DNA from: Haloferax massiliensis
Lineage (GTDB): Archaea; Halobacteriota; Halobacteria; Halobacteriales; Haloferacaceae
Assembly: GCF_001368915.1 (NCBI RefSeq)
Contig: NZ_CSTE01000001.1
Span: forward strand, 323,364-387,363
DNA: 64,000 nucleotides
Direction of reading: 5' to 3'
The translations under genes and the position numbers were made by a program. Shown here piece after piece: positions 36,993 through 48,392 of this stretch (position 1 is its first letter; each line of letters begins with the position of its first letter). The notes under the pieces are model-generated. The model saw only the letters and a list, made by a program, of their open reading frames with translations. It did not search any database and was not told the origin of the DNA.

Positions 36993-37355
36993 ATGACTGA
37001 CTGGAAAGCTGTCGCCGTCGGCTTCGTCGTCATCGTCGTTGTCGGCACGGGCGGGCTCGCGCTCCCCGTCGTCGGCCAGATCGGCGCGGGCCTGCTCGGC
37101 GGCTTCGCGGCGGGCTACCTCGCGGGCGGCACGCTCGGCAACGGCGCGTGGAACGGTCTCGTCGCGGGCTCTATCTCGGGTATCGTCGTGACGCTCCTCG
37201 CGGCGCTCCTCGGGGGCCTCGTGGGACTGGCCGGCGGACCGCTGGGCGGACTCCTCGGCGGCGTCGGTGTCCTCGTCGCGGGCGTCGTGCTGACGCTCGT
37301 CTTCGCCATCGACAGCGCCATCGCCGGGGCGGTCGGCGCGTGGGTGAAAGGATAG
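36993..37355 (+). CDS. DUF5518 Gly-rich membrane protein
   Basis: A 120-residue protein made almost entirely of hydrophobic, Gly/Ala-rich membrane segments: about 5-23, 25-47 (GQIGAGLLGGFAAGYLAGG), 52-82 and 84-110. It matches the haloarchaeal DUF5518 family. No function is known. Dense small-xxx-small motifs suggest tight helix packing. The ATG at 36993 is the first that gives a membrane protein; the upstream frame is Arg-rich. Confidence 0.7.
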   Translation: MTDWKAVAVGFVVIVVVGTGGLALPVVGQIGAGLLGGFAAGYLAGGTLGNGAWNGLVAGSISGIVVTLLAALLGGLVGLAGGPLGGLLGGVGVLVAGVVLTLVFAIDSAIAGAVGAWVKG

Positions 37356-37492
37356 TCCGGTACGCGCCGAACCCGTCGGCCACCGGGGTCGTCGGGGAGC
37401 GTTGAAACGGGTTTAGACAGGTGATAAGCCGCGTTTGGACGCGTGAACGGTCACCGGCTTCTAAAGGGGTTGACCCAATACAGTGACCCCAT

Positions 37493-38257
37493 ATGGGTGA
37501 AAAGAAGACGTACACCCGGCGAAGAGCCCTCCAATCGATTGGCGCCGTCGCCGTCGCCGGTCTCGCTGGCTGTAGCTCCTCCGGCTCCGAAGGCGAAGGC
37601 CCGACGACACAGTCGACCGATACGGAGACTCAGACCACGACTGAGGCGACGACCGACGCGCAGACGACGACGAACGAGACGACCGAACAGACACAGGAAA
37701 GCACCGAAACCGGACCCGAAGCCGCCGATTTCGTCGAGAATCCCGAGGAGATACATCCGACGCTGGTCGAAGAGACGTCGGTCCCCTCGGACGAGGTACT
37801 TCTCGGCTTTCGGCTCGAAGACTCGTCGCTCCCGTTCACGACCGAGGTGTACCGCGCGGCCGACGACGCCGAGGTCCAAGCGACGGAGACCTACGACACG
37901 CAGGACCTCTCGGAAGTCGACCTGCTTCCCGACTCCCCGCAGGCGCTCGACACCGTCGATACCGACCGCGAAGACATCCACTACGGGACGACGACCATCG
38001 GAGAGCCGCTGAAAGTGACGCTGGTCGCGCGCAACGAGACCGACACCATCGACTGGAGCGCGTGGTCCAGAACCGGCTATCCGTACGACGGCCACAACGA
38101 GGACGACCCCGCGCTCGAAGTCGACTGTTACTGCGGCGGGATGAACTACACCGCGCCGAGCGGCGGGACGTGGGCGCGGGTGATTCAGGTGACGCCGACC
38201 GAACGCGTCGAGACGGGAACGACAATCGCGCTCAACTGGACGTCGAGCCGACTCTGA
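37493..38257 (+). CDS. Tat-exported lipoprotein, unknown function
   Basis: A 254-residue protein with a Tat lipoprotein signal: TRRRALQSIGAVAVAGLAGC, with the twin Arg at 9-10 and lipobox Cys at 27. Residues about 30-75 are a Thr/Glu/Ser linker that is likely glycosylated. The mature domain (about 80-254) is beta-rich, with CYCGGMNYTAPSGGTWARV near the end; CYC may bind metal or form a disulfide. A TTCTAAA element 26-32 nt upstream supports leaderless initiation at 37493. No family recognised. Confidence 0.7.
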   Translation: MGEKKTYTRRRALQSIGAVAVAGLAGCSSSGSEGEGPTTQSTDTETQTTTEATTDAQTTTNETTEQTQESTETGPEAADFVENPEEIHPTLVEETSVPSDEVLLGFRLEDSSLPFTTEVYRAADDAEVQATETYDTQDLSEVDLLPDSPQALDTVDTDREDIHYGTTTIGEPLKVTLVARNETDTIDWSAWSRTGYPYDGHNEDDPALEVDCYCGGMNYTAPSGGTWARVIQVTPTERVETGTTIALNWTSSRL

Positions 38258-38293
38258 AGGGCGACCGAATCGGTTCACCGCCGCTGACTGGGG

Positions 38294-38788
38294 CTACTCG
38301 CGTTCGAGGTACTCCCGTTGAATCTCGACGACTTCGGTCGAGTCCGCGCACTCCGAGTACCGGCGCAGCGGTTCCTCGTTGAGTTCGAGGAACGTGTGGC
38401 CCCAGTTGAACTTCGAGAGCACGTCTTCGGCCCGCGTTTTCTCGCCGAAGATGCAGAGCGCGGCGGCTATCGCCTCGACGGTCGTCAACTGCATCGGGTG
38501 ACCGAAGTTCACGGGGTTGGCGGCGACGAGATACGGGAGCGCGCGGTGCTCGCCGGGCAGCGAGAACATGGCCTCGCCGGCCGACTCCCACGAGCAGTCG
38601 AGCGCGACGAGCGCGCTCGTGTCCGCGTCGGCTGGCGACAGCGCCCTGTCGGCGTGGGGGTTGAGCACGACGCCGTAGGGGGTCTCGCGGTCGGAGCCGT
38701 GGAGGACGGCCATGTCGAAGCGTTCGAGCTTCTTCGCCGTGCACTTCTTCGGGTCGTCGTCGCCCTCGTATCGAACGTGCAGGTCCAC
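38294..38788 (-). CDS. tsr3: Tsr3, 18S/16S rRNA aminocarboxypropyltransferase
   Basis: Transfers the aminocarboxypropyl group of S-adenosylmethionine to the hypermodified pseudouridine of small-subunit rRNA. The 164-residue protein (DUF367 and RLI-like N-terminal domain) shows [29 protein letters not shown] and [11 protein letters not shown], the family signature. The start is GTG at 38788 ([17 protein letters not shown]). It is divergent from the SnoaL-like gene at 38907, with 118 nt between the start codons. Confidence 0.9.
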   Translation of the reverse strand: MDLHVRYEGDDDPKKCTAKKLERFDMAVLHGSDRETPYGVVLNPHADRALSPADADTSALVALDCSWESAGEAMFSLPGEHRALPYLVAANPVNFGHPMQLTTVEAIAAALCIFGEKTRAEDVLSKFNWGHTFLELNEEPLRRYSECADSTEVVEIQREYLERE

Positions 38789-38906
38789 AGCCGGGGTACG
38801 CGACTGGCCGAGAAAAGCGTCCCGAACGCGGCGTCGGCGCGCGCGCGACGCGTCACGACCGGCGGGTCGGCGTCGGATTCTTCCCGTCGGCCGACGAAGA
38901 AAGCGC

Positions 38907-39260
38907 GTGCATCCCGACGCGACGTATCTGGCCCGGCAGTACTACACGGCGCTCGACCACCACGGATACGACATGCTTCGGAACCTCCTCGAACCGGGGT
39001 TCGTCCAGCACCGCGGCGACATGACGCTCTCGGGGCGCGAGGAGTTCGTCTCGTTCATGCGGGACGACCGGCCGCGGAAGGACACGCGACACGTCATCGA
39101 TCGCTACATCCAGTCGAAGTCCGACGACGAAATCGTCGTCCGCGGCCATCTCGAAGACCGCGACGGCGACGAGCTGTTCGTCTTCCTCGACCGGTTTCGG
39201 GCGCGCGACGGGAAGCTCTCGGAGCTGAAGACGTTCGTCAAGTCGTCGACGGCGAACTGA
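38907..39260 (+). CDS. SnoaL/NTF2-like protein
   Basis: A 117-residue single-domain NTF2-fold protein. [20 protein letters not shown] is the first helix, [20 protein letters not shown] the usual pocket region, and the strands [20 protein letters not shown] and [16 protein letters not shown] complete the cone. The start used is GTG 38907; upstream residues in the frame are Arg-rich. The fold covers isomerases and simple ligand-binding proteins, so no reaction can be assigned. Confidence 0.72.
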   Translation: MHPDATYLARQYYTALDHHGYDMLRNLLEPGFVQHRGDMTLSGREEFVSFMRDDRPRKDTRHVIDRYIQSKSDDEIVVRGHLEDRDGDELFVFLDRFRARDGKLSELKTFVKSSTAN

Positions 39261-39327
39261 CGGCGCGAGTCGCGGGAGACAAAGAGAGTGAGAAGCGAAA
39301 AGCGCGGTGGCGGCGCGGGTCGGTCGC

Positions 39328-40713
39328 TCAGTCCTTCTTGCCGGCACCGACCGCGGCCTCGCCGACCGGCTCGTGGCCCTCGATGACCTCGCGGCCGCCC
39401 ATGTAGGGCTGGAGCGGTTCGGGCACGTCGACCGTGCCGTCCTCGTTTTGGTAGTATTCGAGGAGCGCGACCATGACGCGGCCGACGGCCGTGCCCGACG
39501 CGTTGAGCGTGTGGAGGTACTCCGCCGACTCGTGGCGCTCGGGGCGGTACCGGAGGCCGGCGCGGCGCGCCTGGAAGTCCTCGAAGTTCGAGGCCGACGA
39601 CACTTCGAGCCAGCGGCCGCCGAGGTCCTCGGGGCCGTCCTCGGACTCCGTGCCGGGGGCCCACACTTCGAGGTCGTAGGTCTTCGCCGACGCGAAGGTG
39701 AGGTCGCCGGTGCAAAGCGAGAGGACGCGGTACGGCAGGCCGAGTCGGTCGAGCACTTCTGCGGCCTCGTCGACGAGCGCTTCGAGCCGGTCGTACGACT
39801 CGTCGGGCTCGACGAAGTTGACGAGTTCGACCTTGTTGAACTGGTGGACGCGGACGATGCCGCGGGTCTCGGTGCCGTGTTCGCCCGCCTCACGCCGGAA
39901 GTTCGGCGTGTACGCCTGATGCTTCAGCGGGAGGTCGTCCTTCAGCAGAATCTCGTCGCGGTACATGTTCGTGACCGGGACCTCCGCGGTGGGACAGAGC
40001 CACAGGTCGTCGTCGTCGTAGTCCTCGGTCTCCGAGCCGCCGATGCGGTAGGCGTCCTCCGCGAACTTCGGGAGCTGGCCGGTGCCCTCCATCGAGGTGG
40101 TCTTGACCGGAATCGGCGGGAACAGGTCGACGTACTCCTGTTCGCGGTGCACGTCGAGCATGAACTGCACGAGCGCGTGTTCGAGCATCGCGCCCTCGCC
40201 TTTCAGGAAGTAGAAGCCCGAGCCGGTGGTCTTGGCCGCGCGGCCCTCGTCGATGATGTCGAGTTCCTCGCCGAGGTCGTAGTGCGGCGTCACCTCGTCG
40301 GGAAGCTCGCGGCGGTCGTCGAAGCCGACGCGGCGGACCTCCTCGTTGTCGGCCTCGTCGGCCCCGACGGGGACCGACTCGTGGGGGAGGTTCGGCAGTT
40401 CCATGAGCGCCTCGTCGAGCTCCGCTTCGAGCTCGTCGGCGCGGGCTTCGAGCTCCTGGAGCTCCGTCTTGAGCTCGCCCGAACGGTCGATGGCTTCCTG
40501 TGCTTCCTCGTCTTTGCCCTCCTGTTTCAGCTGGCCGATTTTCTGGCTGACCTCGTTGCGCTCGTGGCGGAGGTCGTCGCCTTCAGCCTTCAGCGAGCGC
40601 CACTCGTCGTACACGTCGAGGACGCGGTCGATGTCCACGCCCTCCATGTTACGGGCGGCGAGCGCGTCGCGAACTCGCTCCGGTTCGTCGCGGAGCAGTT
40701 GCCTGTCAATCAT
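39328..40713 (-). CDS. serS: Seryl-tRNA synthetase
   Basis: A 461-residue class II synthetase that charges tRNA-Ser. Residues about 1-110 form the tRNA-binding coiled-coil arm (DRVLDVYDEWRSLKAEGDDL). The catalytic core has motif 2 (around YRDEILL, FRREAGEHGTETRGIVRVHQ) and motif 3 (LNASGTAVGRVMVALLEYYQ). It is the common bacterial-type SerRS, not the methanogen type. ATG 40713 begins MIDRQLLRDEP as in homologues. The start codon is 107 nt from the end of the DASS transporter gene on the same strand. Confidence 0.95.
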   Translation of the reverse strand: MIDRQLLRDEPERVRDALAARNMEGVDIDRVLDVYDEWRSLKAEGDDLRHERNEVSQKIGQLKQEGKDEEAQEAIDRSGELKTELQELEARADELEAELDEALMELPNLPHESVPVGADEADNEEVRRVGFDDRRELPDEVTPHYDLGEELDIIDEGRAAKTTGSGFYFLKGEGAMLEHALVQFMLDVHREQEYVDLFPPIPVKTTSMEGTGQLPKFAEDAYRIGGSETEDYDDDDLWLCPTAEVPVTNMYRDEILLKDDLPLKHQAYTPNFRREAGEHGTETRGIVRVHQFNKVELVNFVEPDESYDRLEALVDEAAEVLDRLGLPYRVLSLCTGDLTFASAKTYDLEVWAPGTESEDGPEDLGGRWLEVSSASNFEDFQARRAGLRYRPERHESAEYLHTLNASGTAVGRVMVALLEYYQNEDGTVDVPEPLQPYMGGREVIEGHEPVGEAAVGAGKKD

Positions 40714-40820
40714 TGGACTGTGGTTTCCGGGCGGGCGGGAAAATCGTATCGCATCGCCGAGGAACGGAGGTCGAGACCGCGCGGAGAGGCGTCGGCGAGC
40801 GCCGAACGCAGACGCGCCGA

Positions 40821-42389
40821 CTACCAGAGGAACGCCGGCCAGACGAACTGGAAGAGGAACCAGATGAGAATCGTCAGCACGCCGGTCATCACGACGTTGA
40901 GGACGGTCCCCGCCCGCATCATGTGCGACTGCTTGATGTGGCCGCTCCCGAAGACGATGGCGTTCGGGGGCGTCGCCACCGGAAGCGCGAAGGCGAACGA
41001 GGCGGCGATGGCCCCGCTGACCGCGAGGAACACCGCCGCGGAGACCTCGGTGAGGCCGAGCGTCGCCGCGAAGATGCTCCCGATGCCGATGAGCACGGGA
41101 ACGATGATCGTCGCCGTCGCGGTGTTCGAGGTCATCTCCGTGAGGAAGATCACCAGAAGCACGATAGCGCCGACGACGAGGATGATGGGCGCGCCGGTCA
41201 GAGAGCCGAAGACGGCCTCGGCGAGCCACCGCGTCGCGCCCGTGGAGGCGAACGCGTCGGCCAGCGAGATGCCGCCGCCGAAGAGGAGAATCGTCCCCCA
41301 GTCGATGTCGACCAGTTCGTCCCACTCCATCGTGTCCGCGAGGACGAGCGTCGGGATGGAGACCATCCCGACCATCACGTAGTACAGGAGGCCTTGATGC
41401 CCCTCGACGCCGAGGAGCGTCGCCCCCTCGGCGGTCCCGAACAGCGTGTTGAACACCGGGTCCGAGAGGAACAACTCGAACACGGGATCGAGGCCGCCGA
41501 CGACCCACAGCCCCGCCGTGGCGGCGAAGATGTACGCGACCCGGCGGCCGCGGGTCGAGAGCGCGCCTTGGTCGGCGAGGTACACGCGCGCCTGTTCGCG
41601 GGCACCCTCAACATCGTCGACCTCGGGCGGATAGAAGCGGAACGTGAGGAGGTACCAGACGATGGGGAGGGTGATGGCGACGATTGGGAGGCCGACGAGG
41701 AGCCACTCGACGAAGCCGATTTCGTAGCCGAGCAGCGCGTTGAGCTGGGTGGCGACGACCGCGTTCGGCGGCGTGCCGATGAGCGTTCCGACCCCGCCGA
41801 CGCTCGCGGCGTAGGCGGTGCCGAGGAGCGTCGCTATCTGCATGTTCGAGAAGGAGCCCTCGGCGGCGTCGGCCTCGTAGACCTCCTCGCGGCCGAGCAC
41901 CTGCGCGAGGACGCCGAGCGCGATGGGCGTCATCATCGCCGTCGTCGCGGTGTTCGAGACCCACATCGACAGGAACGCCGTGGCGAGCATGATAGCGAGG
42001 ATGAGCCGCCGCGGCGACGACCCCATGACGGCCATGAGCCACAGCGCGATGCGGCGGTCGATGTTGTACTTCTGGAGCGCGTTCGCCAGCATGAAGCCGG
42101 CGATGAACAGGAAGATGAGGTGGTCGGCGAAGCCGGCGAGCGCCGGGTCGATGTCGCCGTAGACGCCGTAGGCCGTGAGCAACACCGGTATCGACAGCGC
42201 CGTCACCGCGAGGGGGAGCGCGCCGGACACCCAGAGGATGCCGGCGAACACCATCGTCGCTAATGCGTACTGCCCCCGCGTCGAAAGCCCCTCCAGCGAC
42301 GGCCCGAAGGCCAGCGCGAGGGACGCGACGAGGGCGAGCGTGAAGACGGCGAATCGTCCGCGAGCAGTCTTTGTAACACCGCGTATCAT
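40821..42389 (-). CDS. DASS/SLC13-family sodium-coupled anion transporter
   Basis: A 522-residue membrane protein with about 11-12 helices. The two sodium/substrate motifs of the DASS family are present: VSNTATTAMM in the first half and TSNTATATII in the second, each followed by a Pro-containing loop (GTPPNAVV and ATPPNAIV). Substrates of the family are di- and tricarboxylates or sulfate; the sequence does not decide between them. An AT-rich region upstream (TAATTAAG around 42419-42426) holds its promoter. Confidence 0.87.
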   Translation of the reverse strand: MIRGVTKTARGRFAVFTLALVASLALAFGPSLEGLSTRGQYALATMVFAGILWVSGALPLAVTALSIPVLLTAYGVYGDIDPALAGFADHLIFLFIAGFMLANALQKYNIDRRIALWLMAVMGSSPRRLILAIMLATAFLSMWVSNTATTAMMTPIALGVLAQVLGREEVYEADAAEGSFSNMQIATLLGTAYAASVGGVGTLIGTPPNAVVATQLNALLGYEIGFVEWLLVGLPIVAITLPIVWYLLTFRFYPPEVDDVEGAREQARVYLADQGALSTRGRRVAYIFAATAGLWVVGGLDPVFELFLSDPVFNTLFGTAEGATLLGVEGHQGLLYYVMVGMVSIPTLVLADTMEWDELVDIDWGTILLFGGGISLADAFASTGATRWLAEAVFGSLTGAPIILVVGAIVLLVIFLTEMTSNTATATIIVPVLIGIGSIFAATLGLTEVSAAVFLAVSGAIAASFAFALPVATPPNAIVFGSGHIKQSHMMRAGTVLNVVMTGVLTILIWFLFQFVWPAFLW

Positions 42390-42529
42390 TGATACACGGT
42401 ATCTCTAACGATAGTCTTACTTAATTATTTTCAATACGGTAGCGAATGGCGGTATATCGGTGTCGACAGCCGCGTTCCCGTCGGAATCGGCAGACGGAAG
42501 CGAGGGTCCGCGTCGCGTCACGACGCGAG

Positions 42530-42790
42530 TTAAAAGTGTTCGACGAGCGTGCGGACCTGCTCGTCGTCGAGTTCCGCGGTGTAGAGTGCGAGCAGGGCGC
42601 GTCGGCGCGACCGTGAGAGGCCGCGGCTCCCGGATTCGAGCATCGAGATGTGCGCCTGCATGAGGTCGTCGACGGCGCGTTCGACGGCCCGCTGGTTGTA
42701 GCCGGCGGCGACTCTAAGCAGTCGCCACGCCATCGGAGAGATGTCCGTGATATCGACATCCGGAAGCGGTTCGCCGCCCTGTTCGGACAT
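42530..42790 (-). CDS. Small helix-turn-helix (XRE-like) protein
   Basis: An 86-residue protein. MAWRLLRVAAGYNQRAVERA and LMQAHISMLESGSRGLSRSR recall the Cro/CI helix-turn-helix (first helix, recognition helix and turn), followed by LLALYTAELDDEQVRTLVEHF. It is probably a small DNA-binding regulator or antitoxin-like protein; no toxin gene is adjacent. ATG 42790 is chosen over 42820. It is divergent from the MBL hydrolase gene, with their start codons 84 nt apart. Confidence 0.65.
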   Translation of the reverse strand: MSEQGGEPLPDVDITDISPMAWRLLRVAAGYNQRAVERAVDDLMQAHISMLESGSRGLSRSRRRALLALYTAELDDEQVRTLVEHF

Positions 42791-42874
42791 GGAGACGGCT
42801 TTGCAGTCGCCCGTAATCAACGTGGGGGGTCGGGGCGACCGAACGCTTTTCTCCCCCGGAGACGGGCGTCAACT

Positions 42875-43783
42875 ATGGCTATTGGCGACGTCGAACCCGT
42901 CCCGGACAGCACGGACATCTACTACGTCGACAGCGGGATGTACGAGGTGGAGAAGTACGGCTCGGTCTACCTCATCGACGCCGAGAAGCCGGCGCTCGTC
43001 GACACCGGCATCGCCGCCGACAGGGAGGCGGTGTTCGGGATGCTCGACGAGGTCGGCGTCGACGACCTCGCGTACATCCTGCCGACGCACGTCCACCTCG
43101 ACCACGCGGGCGGCGCGGGTTACCTCGCCGAGCGCTACCCCGACGCGACCGTCATGACCCACGAACTCGGCGCGCCGCACCTCGTGGACCCCTCGCGACT
43201 CGTCGAGGGCACGAAGGCGGCCGTCGAAGACCAGTGGCGGTTCTACGACGAACCGCTCCCAATCGACGAAGAGCGCGTCGAGGGGCTCACCGACGGCGAC
43301 GAAATCGACCTCGGCGACCGGACGCTCACGGTCCACCACGCGCCCGGCCACGCGCCGCATCAGGTGATGTTCCACGACGACGGCGACGACGTGCTGTTCG
43401 TCGGCGACGCGCTCGGCATCTGGGAGCCGCGGTCGCGGACGCTCCGGCAGACCTCGCCGCCCTCGCAGTTCCACCTCCAGAAGGCGCTCGACGACGTGCG
43501 AACCATCGAGGACATCGACCCCGAGACGGTCTGTTTCGGCCACTTCGGCCCGAGACCCTACGACGCCGACCTCGCGGAGGCGTACAAGCGCGTCCTCGTG
43601 GAGTGGGTCGAGGCCATCCGACAGAAGCGCGCGGAACTCGGCGACGACGAGGCCGTCATCGACCACTTCGTCGAGCACACACAGATGGACGAGGTGTGGG
43701 GCGCGCGGAAGGCCCGCGACGAAGAGCGCCTGAACACCCGCGGCGTGCTCGGCTACCTCGACTACGTCGGCGACGACGAGTGA
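42875..43783 (+). CDS. MBL-fold metallo-hydrolase
   Basis: A 302-residue metallo-beta-lactamase-fold protein. The metal site is THVHLDHAGG (His72, His74, Asp76, His77), with VHHAPGHAPHQV, FVGDALG and a later His. The C-terminal helical extension (about 230-302) matches haloarchaeal MBL hydrolases of unknown substrate; thioesterase or glyoxalase II-like activity is likely. CTTTTCTCC about 24-32 nt before ATG 42875 acts as TATA. The next gene is an acyl-CoA synthetase with its own promoter. Confidence 0.83.
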   Translation: MAIGDVEPVPDSTDIYYVDSGMYEVEKYGSVYLIDAEKPALVDTGIAADREAVFGMLDEVGVDDLAYILPTHVHLDHAGGAGYLAERYPDATVMTHELGAPHLVDPSRLVEGTKAAVEDQWRFYDEPLPIDEERVEGLTDGDEIDLGDRTLTVHHAPGHAPHQVMFHDDGDDVLFVGDALGIWEPRSRTLRQTSPPSQFHLQKALDDVRTIEDIDPETVCFGHFGPRPYDADLAEAYKRVLVEWVEAIRQKRAELGDDEAVIDHFVEHTQMDEVWGARKARDEERLNTRGVLGYLDYVGDDE

Positions 43784-43810
43784 CGCGACCGGGGTCGCAA
43801 TCAACGTTTC

Positions 43811-43826
43811 CCCGCGGTATCGCGGG
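43811..43826. terminator. Hairpin after the MBL hydrolase gene
   Basis: CCCGCG-GTAT-CGCGGG is a perfect 6-bp stem, 28 nt after the stop at 43783, followed by CTTT. The T-run is short, so this is a tentative terminator. Confidence 0.4.
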
Positions 43827-43882
43827 CTTTCAACAGACCGCACGTACATAGTTTTTAGATGTTGAATTATTACTAACAGAAC

Positions 43883-45883
<2,001 letters not shown>

Positions 45884-45999
45884 AATCTGACAGACCAAAC
45901 TTTTACGAGAATTTTCCACCCATTTGTATTCTCAACTCCGCGGAAATACCGCCCGAGATGTATGGTTTTATCTTCCGTCGCCACATGAACCGAATCCAT

Positions 46000-46004
46000 G
46001 GAGG
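46000..46004 (+). promoter_or_regulatory. Shine-Dalgarno for the antiporter and adjoining micro-ORF
   Basis: GGAGG at 46000-46004 lies 8 nt before the GTG at 46013 and decides that start. TTTTATC (45966-45972) would start a short leader of about 15-20 nt. A five-codon frame ATG-GAG-GCG-ATA-TAG (45998-46012) ends directly against the GTG. Confidence 0.55.
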
Positions 46005-46012
46005 CGATATAG

Positions 46013-47920
46013 GTGGCCGCAGCAGGAGGGGCGAACCTCATCCCGCTCGTCGCCGCGATAATCGGCATCGGCGTGGTCTCGCAGGTGCTTTCGGACCGGT
46101 TTCAGGTCCCCAGCGTCGTGTTCCTCATCGCGTCGGGCATCCTGCTCGGCCCGGAGGTCCTCGGCGTCATCTCTCCCGACTCGTTCGGGAACGCACTACA
46201 GGCCATCGTCGGTCTCTCGGTCGCTATCATAGTGTTCGAGGGCGCGTTCCACCTTCGAATCGACAAGCTACGGGAAGCGCCGGCCGCGACGTTCCGACTC
46301 GTCACCGTCGGGGCGATAATCTCGTTCATCGCGACCGGCGTCGTCGTCCACTACGCGCTCGGCGCGCCGTGGCCGGTGTCGTTCCTCGTGGGCGCGCTCC
46401 TCGTCGCGACGGGACCGACGGTCATCGCACCGATTCTCGAAGTCGTCCCGGTCCGCGACCGGGTCGGCGCGGCGCTCGACACGGAGGGTATCGTCAACGA
46501 CGTGACGGCGGCCATCGTCGCCGTCGTCATCTTCGAGGCCATCCTCGAAGGCGTCAGTAGTCCCGACGCTCTCGTGACGCTGTTCGCCGAGCGACTCGGC
46601 GTCGGTGTCGTCGTCGGTGCAATCGTCGCTGGCTCGCTGTACTACGCGCTCCGGTACGTCGACCTCTCACCGGGCAACGCACCACAGAACGCGCGCCTGC
46701 TCGTCCTCGCCGGCGCGCTCGTGTCCTACGCGGCCGCCGACTACGTCGCCACGGAGGCCGGCATCGCCGCGGTGGCGACCGCCGGTATCCTCCTCGGCAA
46801 CGCAGACGTGCCGTACGAAGAGGAGATTTCGGCGTTCAAAGGCGACATCACACTGCTCGTGCTGTCGTTCGTCTTCATCGCCCTCGCGGCGCTGTTGGAC
46901 TTCCAGAATCTCCTGAACCTCGGCGTCGGCGGCCTCGCCGTCGTTGCCGCCGTCGCACTCGTGATTCGGCCGCTTTTGGTCTTCATCTCGGCGCGCGGCG
47001 ACCGCTTCACGAAAGGAGAGAAGCTCTTCATGAGCTTCGTCGGCCCGCGCGGTATCATCCCCGCGTCCGTGGCCTCGCTGTTCGCCATCGCCCTGCAGGA
47101 GGAGGCGACGCGACTGGCGGCCGACGGACTGACCCAACAGGCCGCCGCGCTGAACGAGAGCGCCTCGATTCTCGTCGGCACGGTCTTCCTCGTCATCCTG
47201 ACGACCGTCGTCTTCGAGGCCGGCCTCGCTCGCCGAATTGCAGAATACCTCGACGTCATCCCAATGCGTGTACTCATCATCGGAGGCGGGAAAGTGGGCC
47301 GTGCGCTCGCCGAACGCCTCGCAGACCGCGGAGAGAACGTGGTCCTCATCGAGCAGGACCAAGAAGTAGTCCAGACAGCCCGAAACATGGGCTTCACCGT
47401 CCATCACGGCGATGGAGCCGATACGAGCGTCTTACGCTCCGCGGGGGCCGCCAACGCCAAGTTCGTGGTCGCCGCCACCGGCGACGACGACGTGAACTTG
47501 CTCGTCGCGCAGCTGGCGAACTCGAAGTTCGAACCCGAGAGCGTCCTCGCGCGGGCGAACAACCCCGACAACGTCGAGGCGTTCGAAGAACTCGGCGTGC
47601 GGACCATCTCGTCCACAATCGCCACGGCGCAGGCGCTCGACAACTACATCGAGCGCCCGTCGATGTCGAACTGGATGGGCGAGATCGGCCGCTCCGGCGA
47701 CGTCCAGGAGGTCGAGGTCACCGCCGAGCGACTCATCGGGCGGACCATCCGCGAAATCGGTCCCGAACTGCCCGACGGCTGTCTCGTCACGCTCGTCTCG
47801 CGGAACGGCGACACGACGGTCCCCAACGCGGAGTACACCCTCCAGGAGGGCGACCGCATCACCATCATCGGCGAGCGCGAGGCCGTCCGGGACGCAGAAG
47901 AGTTAGTCAACCCCGAGTAA
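46013..47920 (+). CDS. CPA1-type cation/proton antiporter fused to TrkA domains
   Basis: A 635-residue protein. Residues about 8-400 hold 12-13 membrane helices of the NhaP/CPA class, with GPTVIAPILE and NDVTAAIVAVVIFEAI as the ion-site region. Residues about 420-545 are a RCK/TrkA-N domain (VLIIGGGKVGRALAERLADR), which binds NAD(H) or nucleotide. Residues about 550-635 are a TrkA-C domain ending in the EGDRITIIGEREAVRDAE region. The gene encodes its own cytoplasmic regulator, suited to K+ or Na+/H+ exchange in a salt-in organism. The ion is not decided by the sequence. Confidence 0.88.
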   Translation: MAAAGGANLIPLVAAIIGIGVVSQVLSDRFQVPSVVFLIASGILLGPEVLGVISPDSFGNALQAIVGLSVAIIVFEGAFHLRIDKLREAPAATFRLVTVGAIISFIATGVVVHYALGAPWPVSFLVGALLVATGPTVIAPILEVVPVRDRVGAALDTEGIVNDVTAAIVAVVIFEAILEGVSSPDALVTLFAERLGVGVVVGAIVAGSLYYALRYVDLSPGNAPQNARLLVLAGALVSYAAADYVATEAGIAAVATAGILLGNADVPYEEEISAFKGDITLLVLSFVFIALAALLDFQNLLNLGVGGLAVVAAVALVIRPLLVFISARGDRFTKGEKLFMSFVGPRGIIPASVASLFAIALQEEATRLAADGLTQQAAALNESASILVGTVFLVILTTVVFEAGLARRIAEYLDVIPMRVLIIGGGKVGRALAERLADRGENVVLIEQDQEVVQTARNMGFTVHHGDGADTSVLRSAGAANAKFVVAATGDDDVNLLVAQLANSKFEPESVLARANNPDNVEAFEELGVRTISSTIATAQALDNYIERPSMSNWMGEIGRSGDVQEVEVTAERLIGRTIREIGPELPDGCLVTLVSRNGDTTVPNAEYTLQEGDRITIIGEREAVRDAEELVNPE

Positions 47921-47972
47921 CGGCTCTCGCCGCCCGCCGCGCGGTCGAATTTTTCGCGTCGTCCCCGACCGG

Positions 47973-48143
47973 TCAGCGCCGCGCCCACCGGACGAACACC
48001 GTCCAGTAGCCGACGGTGAGCGCGACGAGGACGTACCAGACGGGCGCGCCGAGGTCGGGGCTCGGAGCGACTCCCGCGGAGGCGACCCCCGCGGCCGCCA
48101 GCGCCGCGACGCCCCCCGAGAGAACGGCCGTCGTGAGATTCAT
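47973..48143 (-). CDS. Small two-helix membrane protein
   Basis: A 56-residue protein: residues about 3-25 (LTTAVLSGGVAALAAAGVAS) and 33-52 (VWYVLVALTVGYWTVFVRW) are hydrophobic, with the tail ARR cytoplasmic. The longer frame from 48272 is Arg/Pro-rich, so ATG 48143 is used. No family recognised. It is convergent with the antiporter gene. Confidence 0.55.
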   Translation of the reverse strand: MNLTTAVLSGGVAALAAAGVASAGVAPSPDLGAPVWYVLVALTVGYWTVFVRWARR

Positions 48144-48302
48144 CACCGGGATACTCTCGACGACCGAAGTATGAACGTGACGAAAGGCGCACGTATATTC
48201 GTGAGCGATAGCCGAGGTCGGCGGTTCGGGGAACCACCGACGCGTGGTCCTCGGATTTCGCTCGCGTCCCACGACGAACCGGGATAAAAACGCGGGGCGA
48301 CC

Positions 48303-48329
48303 TTACCGACTGAACTCGATTGCCGCGCC
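48303..48329 (-). pseudogene. Remnant copy of a thiolase 3' end
   Basis: Read on the minus strand these 27 nt encode G-A-A-I-E-F-S-R-stop, the same last eight residues as the thiolase ending at 48393. They differ at four nucleotides, all synonymous (stop TAA for TAG, CGG for AGG, AGT for AGC, GGC for GGT). Homology stops upstream of the first Gly. A T5 run follows about 12 nt after the stop, as it does in the intact gene. Confidence 0.75.
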
Positions 48330-48370
48330 ACTGCGTTTTTCCCTCGTTCCGCTCGGCAAAAATCTGGACC

Positions 48371-48376
48371 AAAAAA
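48371..48376 (-). terminator. T6 terminator of the thiolase gene
   Basis: On the minus strand a run of six T lies 17-22 nt after the thiolase TAG, typical of archaeal termination. Confidence 0.55.
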
Positions 48377-48392
48377 CAGCCGAACTCTCGCC

